Made by a program: the position numbers and the translations under genes. A stretch of 64,000 nt of DNA. Source: Rothia mucilaginosa. Its GTDB lineage: Bacteria > Actinomycetota > Actinomycetes > Actinomycetales > Micrococcaceae. Location of the stretch: positions 2,170,001 through 2,234,000 of the forward strand of contig NZ_CP079822.1 in the NCBI RefSeq assembly GCF_019334805.1, given 5' to 3'. Of this stretch, positions 40,251 through 48,913 are shown one piece after another (within the stretch, counting starts at the first letter, position 1; every line of letters starts with the position of its first letter). A model generated the notes under the pieces. That model saw nothing but the letters and a program-made list of their open reading frames with translations, was not told where the DNA came from and did not search any database.

Positions 40251-41017
40251 TGACGGCAACTCACACTTTTGAGGGCACCCCCGCGGCAGGCCCGAATAAC
40301 GGTAAGACTCTGCGTATTCTGCAGCTGTACCCGCTCGACATGAACATTTACGGCGACTGGGGCAACACCCTGGCGTTGGCTCGTCGCGCGCAGGCACACG
40401 GCTTTGACGTGCAGATTCTGGACCACAACCCCGGCCAGCCTTTCCCGGAGGATGTTGACATTATTCTGGGTGGCGGCGGTCAGGATTCCGGTCAGTCCGT
40501 GATTCAGGACGACCTGCACGCGAACGGTGACACGCTGCGCTCGCTGGCTGAGGCTGGCGTGCCGATGCTCGTCATTTGTGGCCTGTACCAGCTGTTCGGC
40601 AAGGAATTCCGCACCCGTGAGGGTGAGGTGCTGAAGGGCATCGGAATTTTTGATGCGCACACGGTCGGCGGCGATGACCGCCTGATTGGCAACATTGTTG
40701 AGGAGTCTGAGGAGTTCGGCACCGTGATTGGTTTTGAGAACCACTCGGGTCTGACTTACCTGGGCGCCGGATGCACCCCGCTGGCTACCGTCACCAAGGG
40801 CGAGGGCAACAACGTGACTGACTCGCATGAGGGTGCGCGCGTGCACAACGTGATTGGCACCTACCTGCACGGTTCGCTGCTGCCGAAGAACCCGAAGATT
40901 TCGGACTACCTGATTGAGCAGGCGGCTAAGCGTAAGTTTGGTGAGTTCACGCCGAACACGATTGACGACTCGCTGGTGGAGAAGGCACGCGCTTCGGCTG
41001 CGTCTCGCCCCCGCTAG
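40250..41017 (+). CDS. gatD: Lipid II isoglutaminyl synthase, glutaminase subunit GatD
   Basis: 255 residues, a CobB/CobQ-like class I glutamine amidotransferase that releases ammonia for MurT. The catalytic cysteine lies in MLVICGLYQLFG near residue 108 and the catalytic histidine in GTYLHGSLLPKNP near 205. IILGGGGQDS is the family's early glycine turn. It is translated from the overlapping TAATG junction with murT, which supports a 1:1 complex. Confidence 0.94.
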   Translation: MTATHTFEGTPAAGPNNGKTLRILQLYPLDMNIYGDWGNTLALARRAQAHGFDVQILDHNPGQPFPEDVDIILGGGGQDSGQSVIQDDLHANGDTLRSLAEAGVPMLVICGLYQLFGKEFRTREGEVLKGIGIFDAHTVGGDDRLIGNIVEESEEFGTVIGFENHSGLTYLGAGCTPLATVTKGEGNNVTDSHEGARVHNVIGTYLHGSLLPKNPKISDYLIEQAAKRKFGEFTPNTIDDSLVEKARASAASRPR

Positions 41018-41150
41018 CATCCTTCCGGGTGGTGGCGTGCACTTTCTGAGGTGGTGTGCGCCTCCGCTACGGTATAGTTATGTGAGTACAGTACGGTGCG
41101 TGGGACGTTTCGCCGTGTCCGCACAGAGGTTTTGACTAAGGGAGATACGA

Positions 41151-41909
41151 ATGTCCGGTCACTCTAAATGGGCGACTACTAAGCACAAGAAGGCTGCTAT
41201 CGACGCTAAGCGCGCGAAGGCTTTCGCGAAGTTCATTAAGGCAATTGAAGTTGCAGCACGTATGGGCGGCGCTGATATTGCTGGTAACCCCGCTCTTGAC
41301 CTGGCTGTGTCGAAGGCGAAGAAGAACTCCGTTCCTAACGACAACATTGACCGAGCAATCAAGCGTGGCGCTGGCCTGACCGGTGAGACCATTGACTACA
41401 CCGAAATCATGTATGAAGCACGCGGCCCGCAGGGTACCGCTCTGTACATTGAGTGTCTGACCGATAACCGTAACCGTGCGGCGTCTGAGGTTCGCCTGGC
41501 TGTGACCCGTAACGGCGGCACCATGGCTGACCAGGGTTCGGTTGCGTTCCTGTTCGAGCGTAAGGGCGTTGCTGAGGTCACCAAGACTGACGGTCTGACC
41601 GAGGACGACGTTCTGATGGCTGTCCTGGATGCAGGCGCCGAAGAGGTTCTGGACGAGGGCGACGTGTTCACCGTTGTTTCCGCAGCGACCGACCTGCCCG
41701 AGATTCGTAAGGCACTGGACGAGGCTGGCCTGGAGTACAACAACGACGACCCGGTCTTCCGCCCGACCATGCAGGTTGACCTGGACGCCGAGGGTGCTAA
41801 GAAGTTCATGAAGCTGGCAGACGCTATTGAAGAGCTCGACGACGTTCAGAACGTCTACTCGAACGCTAACGTTTCTGCTGAGGTTATGGCAGAGCTGGAA
41901 GCTGAGTAA
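41151..41909 (+). CDS. yebC: YebC/PmpR-family protein
   Basis: 252 residues. The N-terminal signature [20 protein letters not shown] and the three-domain YebC layout are complete. YebC proteins were annotated as transcription regulators; recent work on the family points to a ribosome-linked role in translating difficult motifs. AAGGGAGA lies 5 bases before ATG. It precedes ruvCAB, the common actinobacterial order. Confidence 0.96.
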   Translation: MSGHSKWATTKHKKAAIDAKRAKAFAKFIKAIEVAARMGGADIAGNPALDLAVSKAKKNSVPNDNIDRAIKRGAGLTGETIDYTEIMYEARGPQGTALYIECLTDNRNRAASEVRLAVTRNGGTMADQGSVAFLFERKGVAEVTKTDGLTEDDVLMAVLDAGAEEVLDEGDVFTVVSAATDLPEIRKALDEAGLEYNNDDPVFRPTMQVDLDAEGAKKFMKLADAIEELDDVQNVYSNANVSAEVMAELEAE

Positions 41910-41937
41910 TCGCTCGGATTCTGATATCTGATGCTTG

Positions 41938-41996
41938 AAGAAGCCGCTCCTTTAACCGAGCCGCCGCAGGGTGGCTGGTTGGGGGAGTGGCTTCTT
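41938..41996 (+). terminator. Terminator after yebC
   Basis: AAGAAGCCGCTCC (41938-41950) pairs with GGAGTGGCTTCTT (41984-41996), with a further hairpin in the loop. There is no long T-run, so termination may be partial. Confidence 0.6.
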
Positions 41997-42101
41997 AGCG
42001 TCTGGGGCTATTTGGGGGATGCGCTGGGTACTTTTCGCGGGACGCGCGTGACTGTATCCGCGGTGACCATTCCCATGGCGTGCCCCGGTGCCGGGTGCTA
42101 G

Positions 42102-42131
42102 GATTCTGGAGGACTAGATTCTGGAGGACTG
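42102..42131 (+). repeat. 15-bp tandem duplication upstream of ruvC
   Basis: gattctggaggacta (42102-42116) is repeated as gattctggaggactg (42117-42131). Each copy contains a GGAGG but no start codon follows at a useful distance. Confidence 0.6.
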
Positions 42132-42173
42132 GAATCTAGAGATTCTCTAGGGAGTTTGTCGAAAGGGGAGATG

Positions 42174-42863
42174 ATGGCTGCCGCTCAACCTGCCGCACGC
42201 GATAGCATGCGTGAGAACCGTACCGCCGCCGCCGTGGAGCGTGTGCCGGGTGCAACCCGCATCATGGGTGTTGACCCGGGTCTGACCCGCTGCGGCTTCT
42301 CCATGCTCGATATGACCGCCGACCGTAAGGCGCACTTCGTGAACGTGGGTGTTGCCGGCACGATCCCGGCGGAGTCCCTGGACCAGCGTATTCTCTGGAT
42401 TTTCAACGCCGCCTCCCACTGGCTGGACACCTATAAGCCGGATGCCCTGGCGATTGAGCGTATCTTCGCGCAGGAGCAGGTGAACACGGTGATTGGTACG
42501 GCGCACGCTTCGGGCGCGGTGATTTCTGCGGCGGCAATGCGCGGCGTGCCGGTGTTCTTCCATACCCCTTCGGAGGTGAAGGCGGCGGTGACCGGTAGTG
42601 GCCGCGCGGATAAGGCGTCGGTGGGCCGCATGGTGACCCGCATTCTGGGGCTGGATTCCATGCCGAAGCCCGCCGATGCTGCCGATGCCCTGGCGATTGC
42701 GATCTGTCACGGTTGGCGTGGCGGCGGCATCGGTTCGGGTATTAACATGTCCGCTCAGACGCAGACTCACCAGGGTTCACGCCCGGCACAGGCTCGCCGC
42801 GGTGGGTCGTTGACTCCGGCGCAGCGTGCCTGGATGGAGGCGGAGGCGCGCGCTCGCCGCTAG
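42174..42863 (+). CDS. ruvC: Holliday junction endonuclease RuvC
   Basis: 229 residues with N- and C-terminal extensions around the RNase H-like core. Metal-binding acidic residues are visible in [26 protein letters not shown] and [12 protein letters not shown]. Resolves Holliday junctions together with RuvAB. Two ATGs are adjacent; AAAGGGGAG at 42162-42170 is better spaced for 42174 than for 42171. The extra 30 N-terminal residues before the first strand are unusual, so a later start (42207 or 42264) remains possible. Confidence 0.93.
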   Translation: MAAAQPAARDSMRENRTAAAVERVPGATRIMGVDPGLTRCGFSMLDMTADRKAHFVNVGVAGTIPAESLDQRILWIFNAASHWLDTYKPDALAIERIFAQEQVNTVIGTAHASGAVISAAAMRGVPVFFHTPSEVKAAVTGSGRADKASVGRMVTRILGLDSMPKPADAADALAIAICHGWRGGGIGSGINMSAQTQTHQGSRPAQARRGGSLTPAQRAWMEAEARARR

Positions 42864-42915
42864 AGGTGCCTGTGTGGGCCTTCGTGGGCCTTTGCGCCCC
42901 TCCTGCTGGTTCACG

Positions 42916-42974
42916 TATATTCGCTAAGAAGTTCGAATATATGCTTGATTTCAGAAGAAATATTCTAATATACT
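42916..42974 (+). promoter_or_regulatory. ruvA promoter with an upstream inverted repeat
   Basis: TTGATT (42945-42950) and TATACT (42969-42974) are 18 bases apart. Directly upstream TATATTCG (42916-42923) and CGAATATA (42934-42941) form a perfect 8-bp inverted repeat. The right half contains GTTCGA, a half of the actinobacterial LexA box, but the full palindrome is not the SOS consensus. Confidence 0.5.
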
Positions 42975-43089
42975 TGTAGTGTCTCCCCGTCGAACTGGGG
43001 GAGTGCGTTCTGCGGGTGCCGGAGTTCCCGGTGCCCTCACACTGCCGCGAGCCCCAATCCGGGGGCGCGGTGTTGAAAGGTGGAGAGAA

Positions 43090-43710
43090 ATGATTGCATC
43101 CCTGACCGGTCGTGTGGCTCAGGTGGGCCTTGATCATGCGGTGATTAACGTGAACGGTTTCGGCATGCTCGTGTACGCGACTGCGCGTACTCTCTCCAAG
43201 CTGCGCACAGGTGAGGAAGCTACCGTGCTGACCACCATGATTGTGCGTGAAGAGTCGATGACTCTCTACGGTTTTTCGGAGCCTGCCGAGCGTGAAGTGT
43301 TCGATATGATGCTTTCGGTTTCCGGTATTGGTCCGCGCATTGCGCTGGCGGTGTTGAGTGTTCACACTGCCGCTGAGGTGGAGCGCGCTGTGGCGACCGG
43401 TGACGATAAGGCGTTCACGAAGGTTCCCGGTATTGGTCCGAAGGGTGCCCGCCGTATTGTGCTGGAGCTTGCCGGCAAGCTGATTCTCAGCGATGGCCAG
43501 ACCGATGAGTTGCCGCTGAGCCAGGGCATTGTCTGGAAGCCGCAGGTGCTTGACGCTCTCACCTCTCTGGGCTGGAGCGAGAAGGACGCTTCCGCCGCTA
43601 TTGACGCTTACGTGCAGCACAACCCTGCCGCAGAGACTGAGCCGGTGGGTGTGGCTCTGCGTGGTGTGCTCGCCTCCTTGGGTACTCAGAACACGGTGGG
43701 CCGCCACTAA
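43090..43710 (+). CDS. ruvA: Holliday junction branch-migration protein RuvA
   Basis: 206 residues beginning MIASLTGRVAQV, the typical OB-fold start. Two helix-hairpin-helix motifs follow, VSGIGPRIALAVLS and VPGIGPKGARRIVLEL, and a C-terminal domain that contacts RuvB (ALTSLGWSEKDASAAID). The tetramer holds the four-way junction. The frame is open further upstream, but ATG 43090 has GAAAGGTGGAG before it and gives the standard length. Confidence 0.97.
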   Translation: MIASLTGRVAQVGLDHAVINVNGFGMLVYATARTLSKLRTGEEATVLTTMIVREESMTLYGFSEPAEREVFDMMLSVSGIGPRIALAVLSVHTAAEVERAVATGDDKAFTKVPGIGPKGARRIVLELAGKLILSDGQTDELPLSQGIVWKPQVLDALTSLGWSEKDASAAIDAYVQHNPAAETEPVGVALRGVLASLGTQNTVGRH

Positions 43711-43764
43711 GCGGCGCGCCCTGTTCGACGTATCCCACTCAAACTTTTGTGAAAGAAGAATTCT

Positions 43765-44868
43765 ATGAGCCAGAATCCCTATGAGCCGCAGCCCGCGGCG
43801 TCCCTGGTTTCCGGCGGGTATTTTCCCGGTCAGGTGCCCGGCACTCAGGCGTCTTCAGCTCCCGCCCAGCGCCTCGTGGCAATGGAAGAAGAGCCCGAAG
43901 AGAAGATGATTGAGGCGGCACTGCGCCCTAAGTCCCTGGACGACTTTGTGGGTCAGCGCCGCGTGCGTCAGCAGCTGTCCCTGGTGTTGGAGGCTTCGAA
44001 GATGCGTGGCCGTAGCGCCGACCATGTGCTGCTGTCGGGCCCTCCCGGTCTGGGTAAGACCACTCTCGCGATGATTATTGCGGCTGAGATGGAGGCGCCG
44101 CTGCGCATCACCTCCGGCCCGGCGATTCAGCATTCGGGTGATTTGGCGGCGATTCTGTCTTCGCTGACCCCCGGCGAGGTGTTGTTCCTGGATGAGATTC
44201 ACCGTATGAGCCGCCCGGCTGAGGAAATGCTCTACATGGCGATGGAAGATTTCCGCGTGGACATCGTGGTCGGTAAGGGTGCGGGTGCGACCTCCATTCC
44301 GTTGGAGCTGCCGCAGTTCACCCTGGTGGGTGCGACGACCCGTGCGGGTCTGCTGCCGGGTCCTCTGCGTGACCGCTTCGGTTTTACCGGTCACCTGGAG
44401 TTCTACTCGGTGGAGGAGCTTGAGCTGGTGCTTCGCCGTAGTGCGGGCCTGATGGACATGCAGATTACCTCCGAGGGATTCACCGAGATTGCCGGTCGTT
44501 CCCGAGGCACGCCCCGTATCGCGAACCGCCTGCTGCGTCGTGTGCGTGACTGGGCGCTGGTCAACGGCGTGGACCGCATTAACGCGACCCATGCCGCAAC
44601 CGCGCTGGACATGTACGAGGTGGATTCGCGCGGCCTGGACCGCCTGGACCGTGCCGTGCTGGAGGCGCTGATTCACAAGTTCGGCGGCGGCCCGGTGGGT
44701 CTGTCCACCCTCGCCATTGCGGTGGGTGAAGAGACGGAGACCGTGGAGACGGTTGCCGAACCGTACCTGGTGCGTGAGGGCCTGATCGGTCGCACCCCGC
44801 GCGGTCGTGTGGCTCTGCCCGCGGCGTGGGAGCACCTCGGCTTGGAGGCCCCGGAGATTCAGCTTTAG
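43765..44868 (+). CDS. ruvB: Holliday junction branch-migration helicase RuvB
   Basis: 367 residues, AAA+ motor of branch migration. Walker [10 protein letters not shown] near 91, Walker B FLDEIHR near 141, sensor 1 LVGATTRAG, arginine finger region [14 protein letters not shown], and the C-terminal winged helix with [11 protein letters not shown]. The first 35 residues are a non-conserved Pro/Gln-rich tail. GAAAGAAGA lies 6 bases before ATG, 54 bases behind ruvA. Confidence 0.97.
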   Translation: MSQNPYEPQPAASLVSGGYFPGQVPGTQASSAPAQRLVAMEEEPEEKMIEAALRPKSLDDFVGQRRVRQQLSLVLEASKMRGRSADHVLLSGPPGLGKTTLAMIIAAEMEAPLRITSGPAIQHSGDLAAILSSLTPGEVLFLDEIHRMSRPAEEMLYMAMEDFRVDIVVGKGAGATSIPLELPQFTLVGATTRAGLLPGPLRDRFGFTGHLEFYSVEELELVLRRSAGLMDMQITSEGFTEIAGRSRGTPRIANRLLRRVRDWALVNGVDRINATHAATALDMYEVDSRGLDRLDRAVLEALIHKFGGGPVGLSTLAIAVGEETETVETVAEPYLVREGLIGRTPRGRVALPAAWEHLGLEAPEIQL

Positions 44869-44912
44869 GCCCGCACCAGCTCTAGATGCGCACCAGCTGA
44901 TAACACTGTAGT

Positions 44913-44951
44913 AGCCCGTGGGAGGTATCCGCCTCCTGCGGGCTTCTCTTT
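44913..44951 (+). terminator. Terminator after ruvB
   Basis: AGCCCGTGGGAGG (44913-44925) pairs with CCTCCTGCGGGCT (44932-44944, two G-U pairs), then TCTCTTT. Confidence 0.8.
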
Positions 44952-45207
44952 GCCCCCCCGGTAGCTCTTCTGCAGGCACTGTCGGGGTTCCATTAGGCTC
45001 TGCCGGGCTCTGCTGGTCTTTACCAGTGACATAAAATTACGCCGAGAGAGTCCAAAACTCAGGTTAACCTCACAAAAACGCTGGTTCGGGGCGCTAAAGC
45101 TCATGCTCTCGCGTAGGATGGATACGTACTGTATCTACGATTCCACACCTTCCGGTACGCTCAACCCTCGCGGTGAGCGGCACGGGTGCGGATGTGAAAG
45201 TGAGACC
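44952..45207 (+). other. Leader region of yajC-secDF
   Basis: With the ruvB terminator this makes 339 bases without a gene. A TAGGAT -10-like box lies near 45114. An open frame back to 45103 exists, but the yajC start at 45208 with its own ribosome site is preferred. Confidence 0.4.
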
Positions 45208-45567
45208 ATGGATTTTAACCTCCTGATTATGATCGCCATGATGGCGCTGCTGGCATGGATGATGTTCTCTGCACAGAAGCGTCAGCGTAAGCAGATGGAG
45301 GAACTGCGCGCAATGCAGCAGTCTCTCGTCCCCGGCACCCAGGTGATGACTGGTTCCGGCATCTACGGCACCGTTGTCAGCACTGACCTTGAGAACAACA
45401 AGCTGCAGCTTCAGATTGCGGACGGTGTTGTTATCACCCTGGCACTGAACGCGATTATGACTGTCGTTGAGGAGGAAGCCCCCGCGGCACCCCTGACCGA
45501 GGACGTGTACGAGGCTACCGCATCCGAAGCTCCCGCTTCCGATACCTCTTCTGATACTGCTAAGTAA
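45208..45567 (+). CDS. yajC: Preprotein translocase subunit YajC
   Basis: 119 residues. One N-terminal membrane helix (LLIMIAMMALLAWMMF) is followed by the basic KRQRKQMEEL segment and the YajC domain LVPGTQVMTGSGIYGTVV. The C-terminal 35 residues are acidic, rich in Ala/Glu/Ser. It associates with SecDF at the membrane. GAAAGTGAG lies 5 bases before ATG. secD follows 99 bases downstream. Confidence 0.95.
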   Translation: MDFNLLIMIAMMALLAWMMFSAQKRQRKQMEELRAMQQSLVPGTQVMTGSGIYGTVVSTDLENNKLQLQIADGVVITLALNAIMTVVEEEAPAAPLTEDVYEATASEAPASDTSSDTAK

Positions 45568-45666
45568 TTCAGCGCGTATGAGCCCGGCGCCCCATGAGCG
45601 GCGTCGGGTTTTCGCGTTACGGAATCTGTAGAACACTCAATTCTATTCACACGAAGAAGGAACATT

Positions 45667-47358
45667 ATGGCTAAGCGTTCACCGCTTGCAGCCGCGCGAG
45701 GGGCGCTCCTCTCGATGGTCCTGCTCATGGTTGTTATGGCTGCCGGTATTTTCGGTAGCACCTATTCGGGAGGTTCGTGGGCGCCGAAGCTCGCCCTGGA
45801 CCTTTCGGGTGGTACTCAGATGATTCTTTCTCCGAAGGTTAACGGCTCTTCGGATGAGAACGTCTCCCAGGAGCAGTTGAACCAGGCGGTTGAGATTATT
45901 CGTCAGCGCGTTGATGGTGCTGGCGTTTCGGAGGCGGAGGTTACGACCTCTTTCGGTTCGGGTAATAATGTGGTTGTTTCGGTTCCCGGAACGATTAGCG
46001 CTGAGACTCGTCAGCTGATTCAGGCGTCTGCAAATATGACGTTCCGCCCGGTTCTTGTAGCCGGTGCCGGTACTGCGGTGGCTGAGGATGCCCGCACTGC
46101 GGACGATAAGCTGCCCAAGCCGTCCGCGGAGCCGACTGACGGTTCGGACCGTAACTGGATTACTGCGGACCTGTACAAGCAGTATGAGGCGAAGGACTGC
46201 ACCGCGGCACGTAATGAGGACGCCGATAGTGCGGACCCGACTAAGCCGATGGTGGCGTGTTCCACTGACGGTCAGGAGAAGTACATTCTGGGTCCTGTGG
46301 AGCTGAGCGGTAGCGATATTTCTACCGCAAGCCACTCGCAGGAGACGACCGGTCAGGGCGTGACTACGGGCCGTTGGGCTGTGAACATTCAGTTCAACGA
46401 TGAGGCTCGTGAGAAGTTCCAGAACATTACTTCTCGCCTGAACGCGATTCGTGCACAGAACGCAAATGATCCGCGTGCCCGCTTCGCGATTCTGCTGGAC
46501 GGCAAGGTGCTGTCTTCCCCGGTGTCGCAGGCTGTGATTTCTGACGGTAAGCCGCAGATTACCGGTAACTTCACCGAGCAGGAGGCGAAGGCTCTCGCCG
46601 ATCAGCTCAAGTACGGTGCCCTGCCGATTAGCTTCACAATCCAGTCGGAGCAGCAGATTTCTGCGACCCTGGGTTCGGAGCAGCTGCGTGTGGGTCTGCT
46701 GACCGGCCTGATTGGTCTGCTGCTGGTGTTCGTGTACTCGCTGTTCCAGTACCGTCTGTTGGGCTTTGTCACGATGATGTCGCTGGTTGTGGCTGGCATC
46801 ATCTCGTATGAGGCGATTGTGCTGCTGGGTTGGGCGTTGAACTACCGCCTGTCCCTGGCTGGTGTGGCGGGTCTGATTGTGGCGATTGGTGCTACGGCTG
46901 ACTCGTTCATCGTCTACTTCGAGCGTATCCGTGACGAGATCCGTGCGGGCCGCACGATTCCCTCGGCCGTGAACCACGGTTGGAAGCGCGCATCCCGCAC
47001 GATTCTGGCCTCGAAGGCCGTGAACCTGCTGGCCGCCGTGGTACTGTACGTGGTGTCCGTGGGTTCGGTGAAGGGCTTCGCGTTCACGCTGGGCCTGACC
47101 GCAATCGCCGACCTTCTGGTGGTGTACCTGTTCACCCACCCGATGCTGACTCTGCTGGCGAATACCCGCTACTTCGGTGAGGGTCACCGACACTCGGGCT
47201 TGTCGCCTGAGTCGCTGGGCGCTACGCCGCTGTACCGTGGTGCCGGTCGCCTCCGCAGCCCGGAGGAGAAGCAGCTGAGCATCGCTGAGCGTCGCCGTGC
47301 AGAGCGTGCTGCCGCTGAGGCTGACGAGTCTGCTTCTGATGAGAAGAAGGAGAGCTAA
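45667..47358 (+). CDS. secD: Protein translocase subunit SecD
   Basis: 563 residues. A first membrane helix is followed by LALDLSGGTQMIL, the large extracytoplasmic P1 region (about 45-340), and five C-terminal helices with the motif-rich stretch beginning GLIGLLLVFVYSLFQYRL. SecDF uses the proton motive force to pull exported proteins. The P1 insertion around 125-215 is longer and more acidic than in enterobacteria, as in other actinobacteria. The C-terminal tail is charged. secF starts three bases after the stop. Confidence 0.96.
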   Translation: MAKRSPLAAARGALLSMVLLMVVMAAGIFGSTYSGGSWAPKLALDLSGGTQMILSPKVNGSSDENVSQEQLNQAVEIIRQRVDGAGVSEAEVTTSFGSGNNVVVSVPGTISAETRQLIQASANMTFRPVLVAGAGTAVAEDARTADDKLPKPSAEPTDGSDRNWITADLYKQYEAKDCTAARNEDADSADPTKPMVACSTDGQEKYILGPVELSGSDISTASHSQETTGQGVTTGRWAVNIQFNDEAREKFQNITSRLNAIRAQNANDPRARFAILLDGKVLSSPVSQAVISDGKPQITGNFTEQEAKALADQLKYGALPISFTIQSEQQISATLGSEQLRVGLLTGLIGLLLVFVYSLFQYRLLGFVTMMSLVVAGIISYEAIVLLGWALNYRLSLAGVAGLIVAIGATADSFIVYFERIRDEIRAGRTIPSAVNHGWKRASRTILASKAVNLLAAVVLYVVSVGSVKGFAFTLGLTAIADLLVVYLFTHPMLTLLANTRYFGEGHRHSGLSPESLGATPLYRGAGRLRSPEEKQLSIAERRRAERAAAEADESASDEKKES

Positions 47359-47360
47359 GC

Positions 47361-48548
47361 ATGGCTACCGATGTGAAACCTAATGCTTTTGCCCGCTTCG
47401 GTAATGACCTGCATTCGGGTGCCCGCTCGTACCCCTTCGTGGGTAAGCGCCGCCTGTGGCTGTTGCTTGCGGCTGTGCTGATGGCGGTTTCGGTTCTGAT
47501 TCCGGCTGTTGGTGGCGGCTTCAACCTGGGTATTGATTTCCGTGGCGGTTCGGAGTTCGTGGTCTCGAAGACCGCGCACGTTGATACTGCTACGGGTGAG
47601 CGCATCATTCACGAGAAGGCGAAGGACGCTTCGGATGTTCGCGTGACCAATATTGCGCCGGGTACGATTCGTGCCCAGATGAGCAAGCTCAGCGATGATG
47701 AGACTCTGCAGGTGAAGGCGGCTCTGCAGGAGGGTTACGGCGTTTCTGAGAATGACGTGACCTCCTCGTTTGTGGGCCCGACCTGGGGTGCGGATGTGAC
47801 CCGTCAGGCGTTCTGGGGTCTGGTCGCGTTTGTGGTGCTTGCGCTGATTGGTATGGCGTTCTATTTCCGCACCTGGAAGATGTCGCTGGCGTCTATTGCG
47901 GGCCTGTTTTTCACCGTGGTGGTGACGGTTGGCCTGTACGCCGCGTTCGGCTTCGAGATCACTCCGAGTGCGATTATTGGTTTCTTGACGATTCTGAGCT
48001 ACTCGCTGTACGACTCGGTGGTGGTGTTCGATAAGATCCGTGAGAACACCGAGGATGTGCTGGAACGCCGCGACACGACTTTTGCCGAGCAGATTAACCT
48101 GGCGGTGAACCAGACTCTGGTCCGTTCGATTAACACCGCTATTGTGGGTGTTCTGCCGGTGGGCGCGATCTTGTTCATTGGTGCGTTCATCCTGGGTGCG
48201 GGTACTCTGCAGGACCTGTCCCTGTCGCTATTCGTGGGTATTCTGGTGGGCATGTTCGGTACGCTGTTCGTGTCTGCGCCGCTGTATGCTTCGCTGCGTT
48301 TGGGCGAGCCCCAGATTCGTGAGCACACCGCGAAGGTGGAGAGCGGCAACTTCAAGGACGCTGAGGATGCTGACGAGGCCGATGCTGAGGGCTCGGAGGA
48401 GCCCGCCGAGGCTTCTAAGCCTGAGAAGTCCAGCAGGTCTGCGGACTCTGCCGACGAGGCGACCGATGCGGACAACGCAGCCGAGAAGCCCGCTAAGAAG
48501 CCGGCACGTGCAACCATTGAGATTCACCGCGTGAACTTGAACGGTTAG
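47361..48548 (+). CDS. secF: Protein translocase subunit SecF
   Basis: 395 residues with six membrane helices. LGIDFRGGSEFVV lies behind the first helix, and the YSLYDSVVVFDKIREN motif of helices 4-5 is complete. The C-terminal 75 residues are a highly acidic Ala/Glu/Asp-rich tail ending in a basic segment. Translationally coupled to secD (3-base gap), with GGAGA before the ATG. Confidence 0.96.
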   Translation: MATDVKPNAFARFGNDLHSGARSYPFVGKRRLWLLLAAVLMAVSVLIPAVGGGFNLGIDFRGGSEFVVSKTAHVDTATGERIIHEKAKDASDVRVTNIAPGTIRAQMSKLSDDETLQVKAALQEGYGVSENDVTSSFVGPTWGADVTRQAFWGLVAFVVLALIGMAFYFRTWKMSLASIAGLFFTVVVTVGLYAAFGFEITPSAIIGFLTILSYSLYDSVVVFDKIRENTEDVLERRDTTFAEQINLAVNQTLVRSINTAIVGVLPVGAILFIGAFILGAGTLQDLSLSLFVGILVGMFGTLFVSAPLYASLRLGEPQIREHTAKVESGNFKDAEDADEADAEGSEEPAEASKPEKSSRSADSADEATDADNAAEKPAKKPARATIEIHRVNLNG

Positions 48549-48586
48549 CCAGCGTTCCGCCAGCGCTACTGGCGTTGCTAACGATA

Positions 48587-48621
48587 GGGGAGTCGATACC
48601 GAAAGGTGTCGGCTCCCCTTT
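48587..48621 (+). terminator. Terminator after secF
   Basis: GGGGAGTCGATACC (48587-48600), tetraloop GAAA, GGTGTCGGCTCCCC (48605-48618), then TTTA. Ends the yajC-secDF operon. Confidence 0.85.
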
Positions 48622-48788
48622 AGCGTGCCCGCTGGTTTATGCCCGCGGGTTTGCTCCCGCGGCGGCGCGGGGCAGCAGAACCGGGGGAGTAGCGCCTCCC
48701 TCATGCCCCGCTGAACCACCTCATGTACACCAGCCTAATATTTCACCGGCCTAATGTGTCATAGCGCGGCATAGTTTACGCGCATATT

Positions 48789-48817
48789 TTGGCTCATATC
48801 CGCGTGCTGGGTAGGAT
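48789..48817 (+). promoter_or_regulatory. Promoter of the rel gene
   Basis: TTGGCT (48789-48794), a 17-base spacer and TAGGAT (48812-48817). It gives a leader of about 90 bases before the rel start. The remainder of the 365-base gap 48549-48913 holds the secF terminator and GC-rich sequence without genes. Confidence 0.55.
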
Positions 48818-48913
48818 AAAGGTAGAAGATACTGCGCGCCCGCATCCACGCCTTTCAACGACGAGCAGATTCGGGGGCTCAGGTCATCGCTGTTACGTCC
48901 AAAGGAGCCTGGA

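Noticed and set aside
42916..42941. LexA (SOS) box before ruvA
   Set aside because: Only a GTTCGA half-site is present; the two halves with a 4-base spacer expected in actinobacteria are not.
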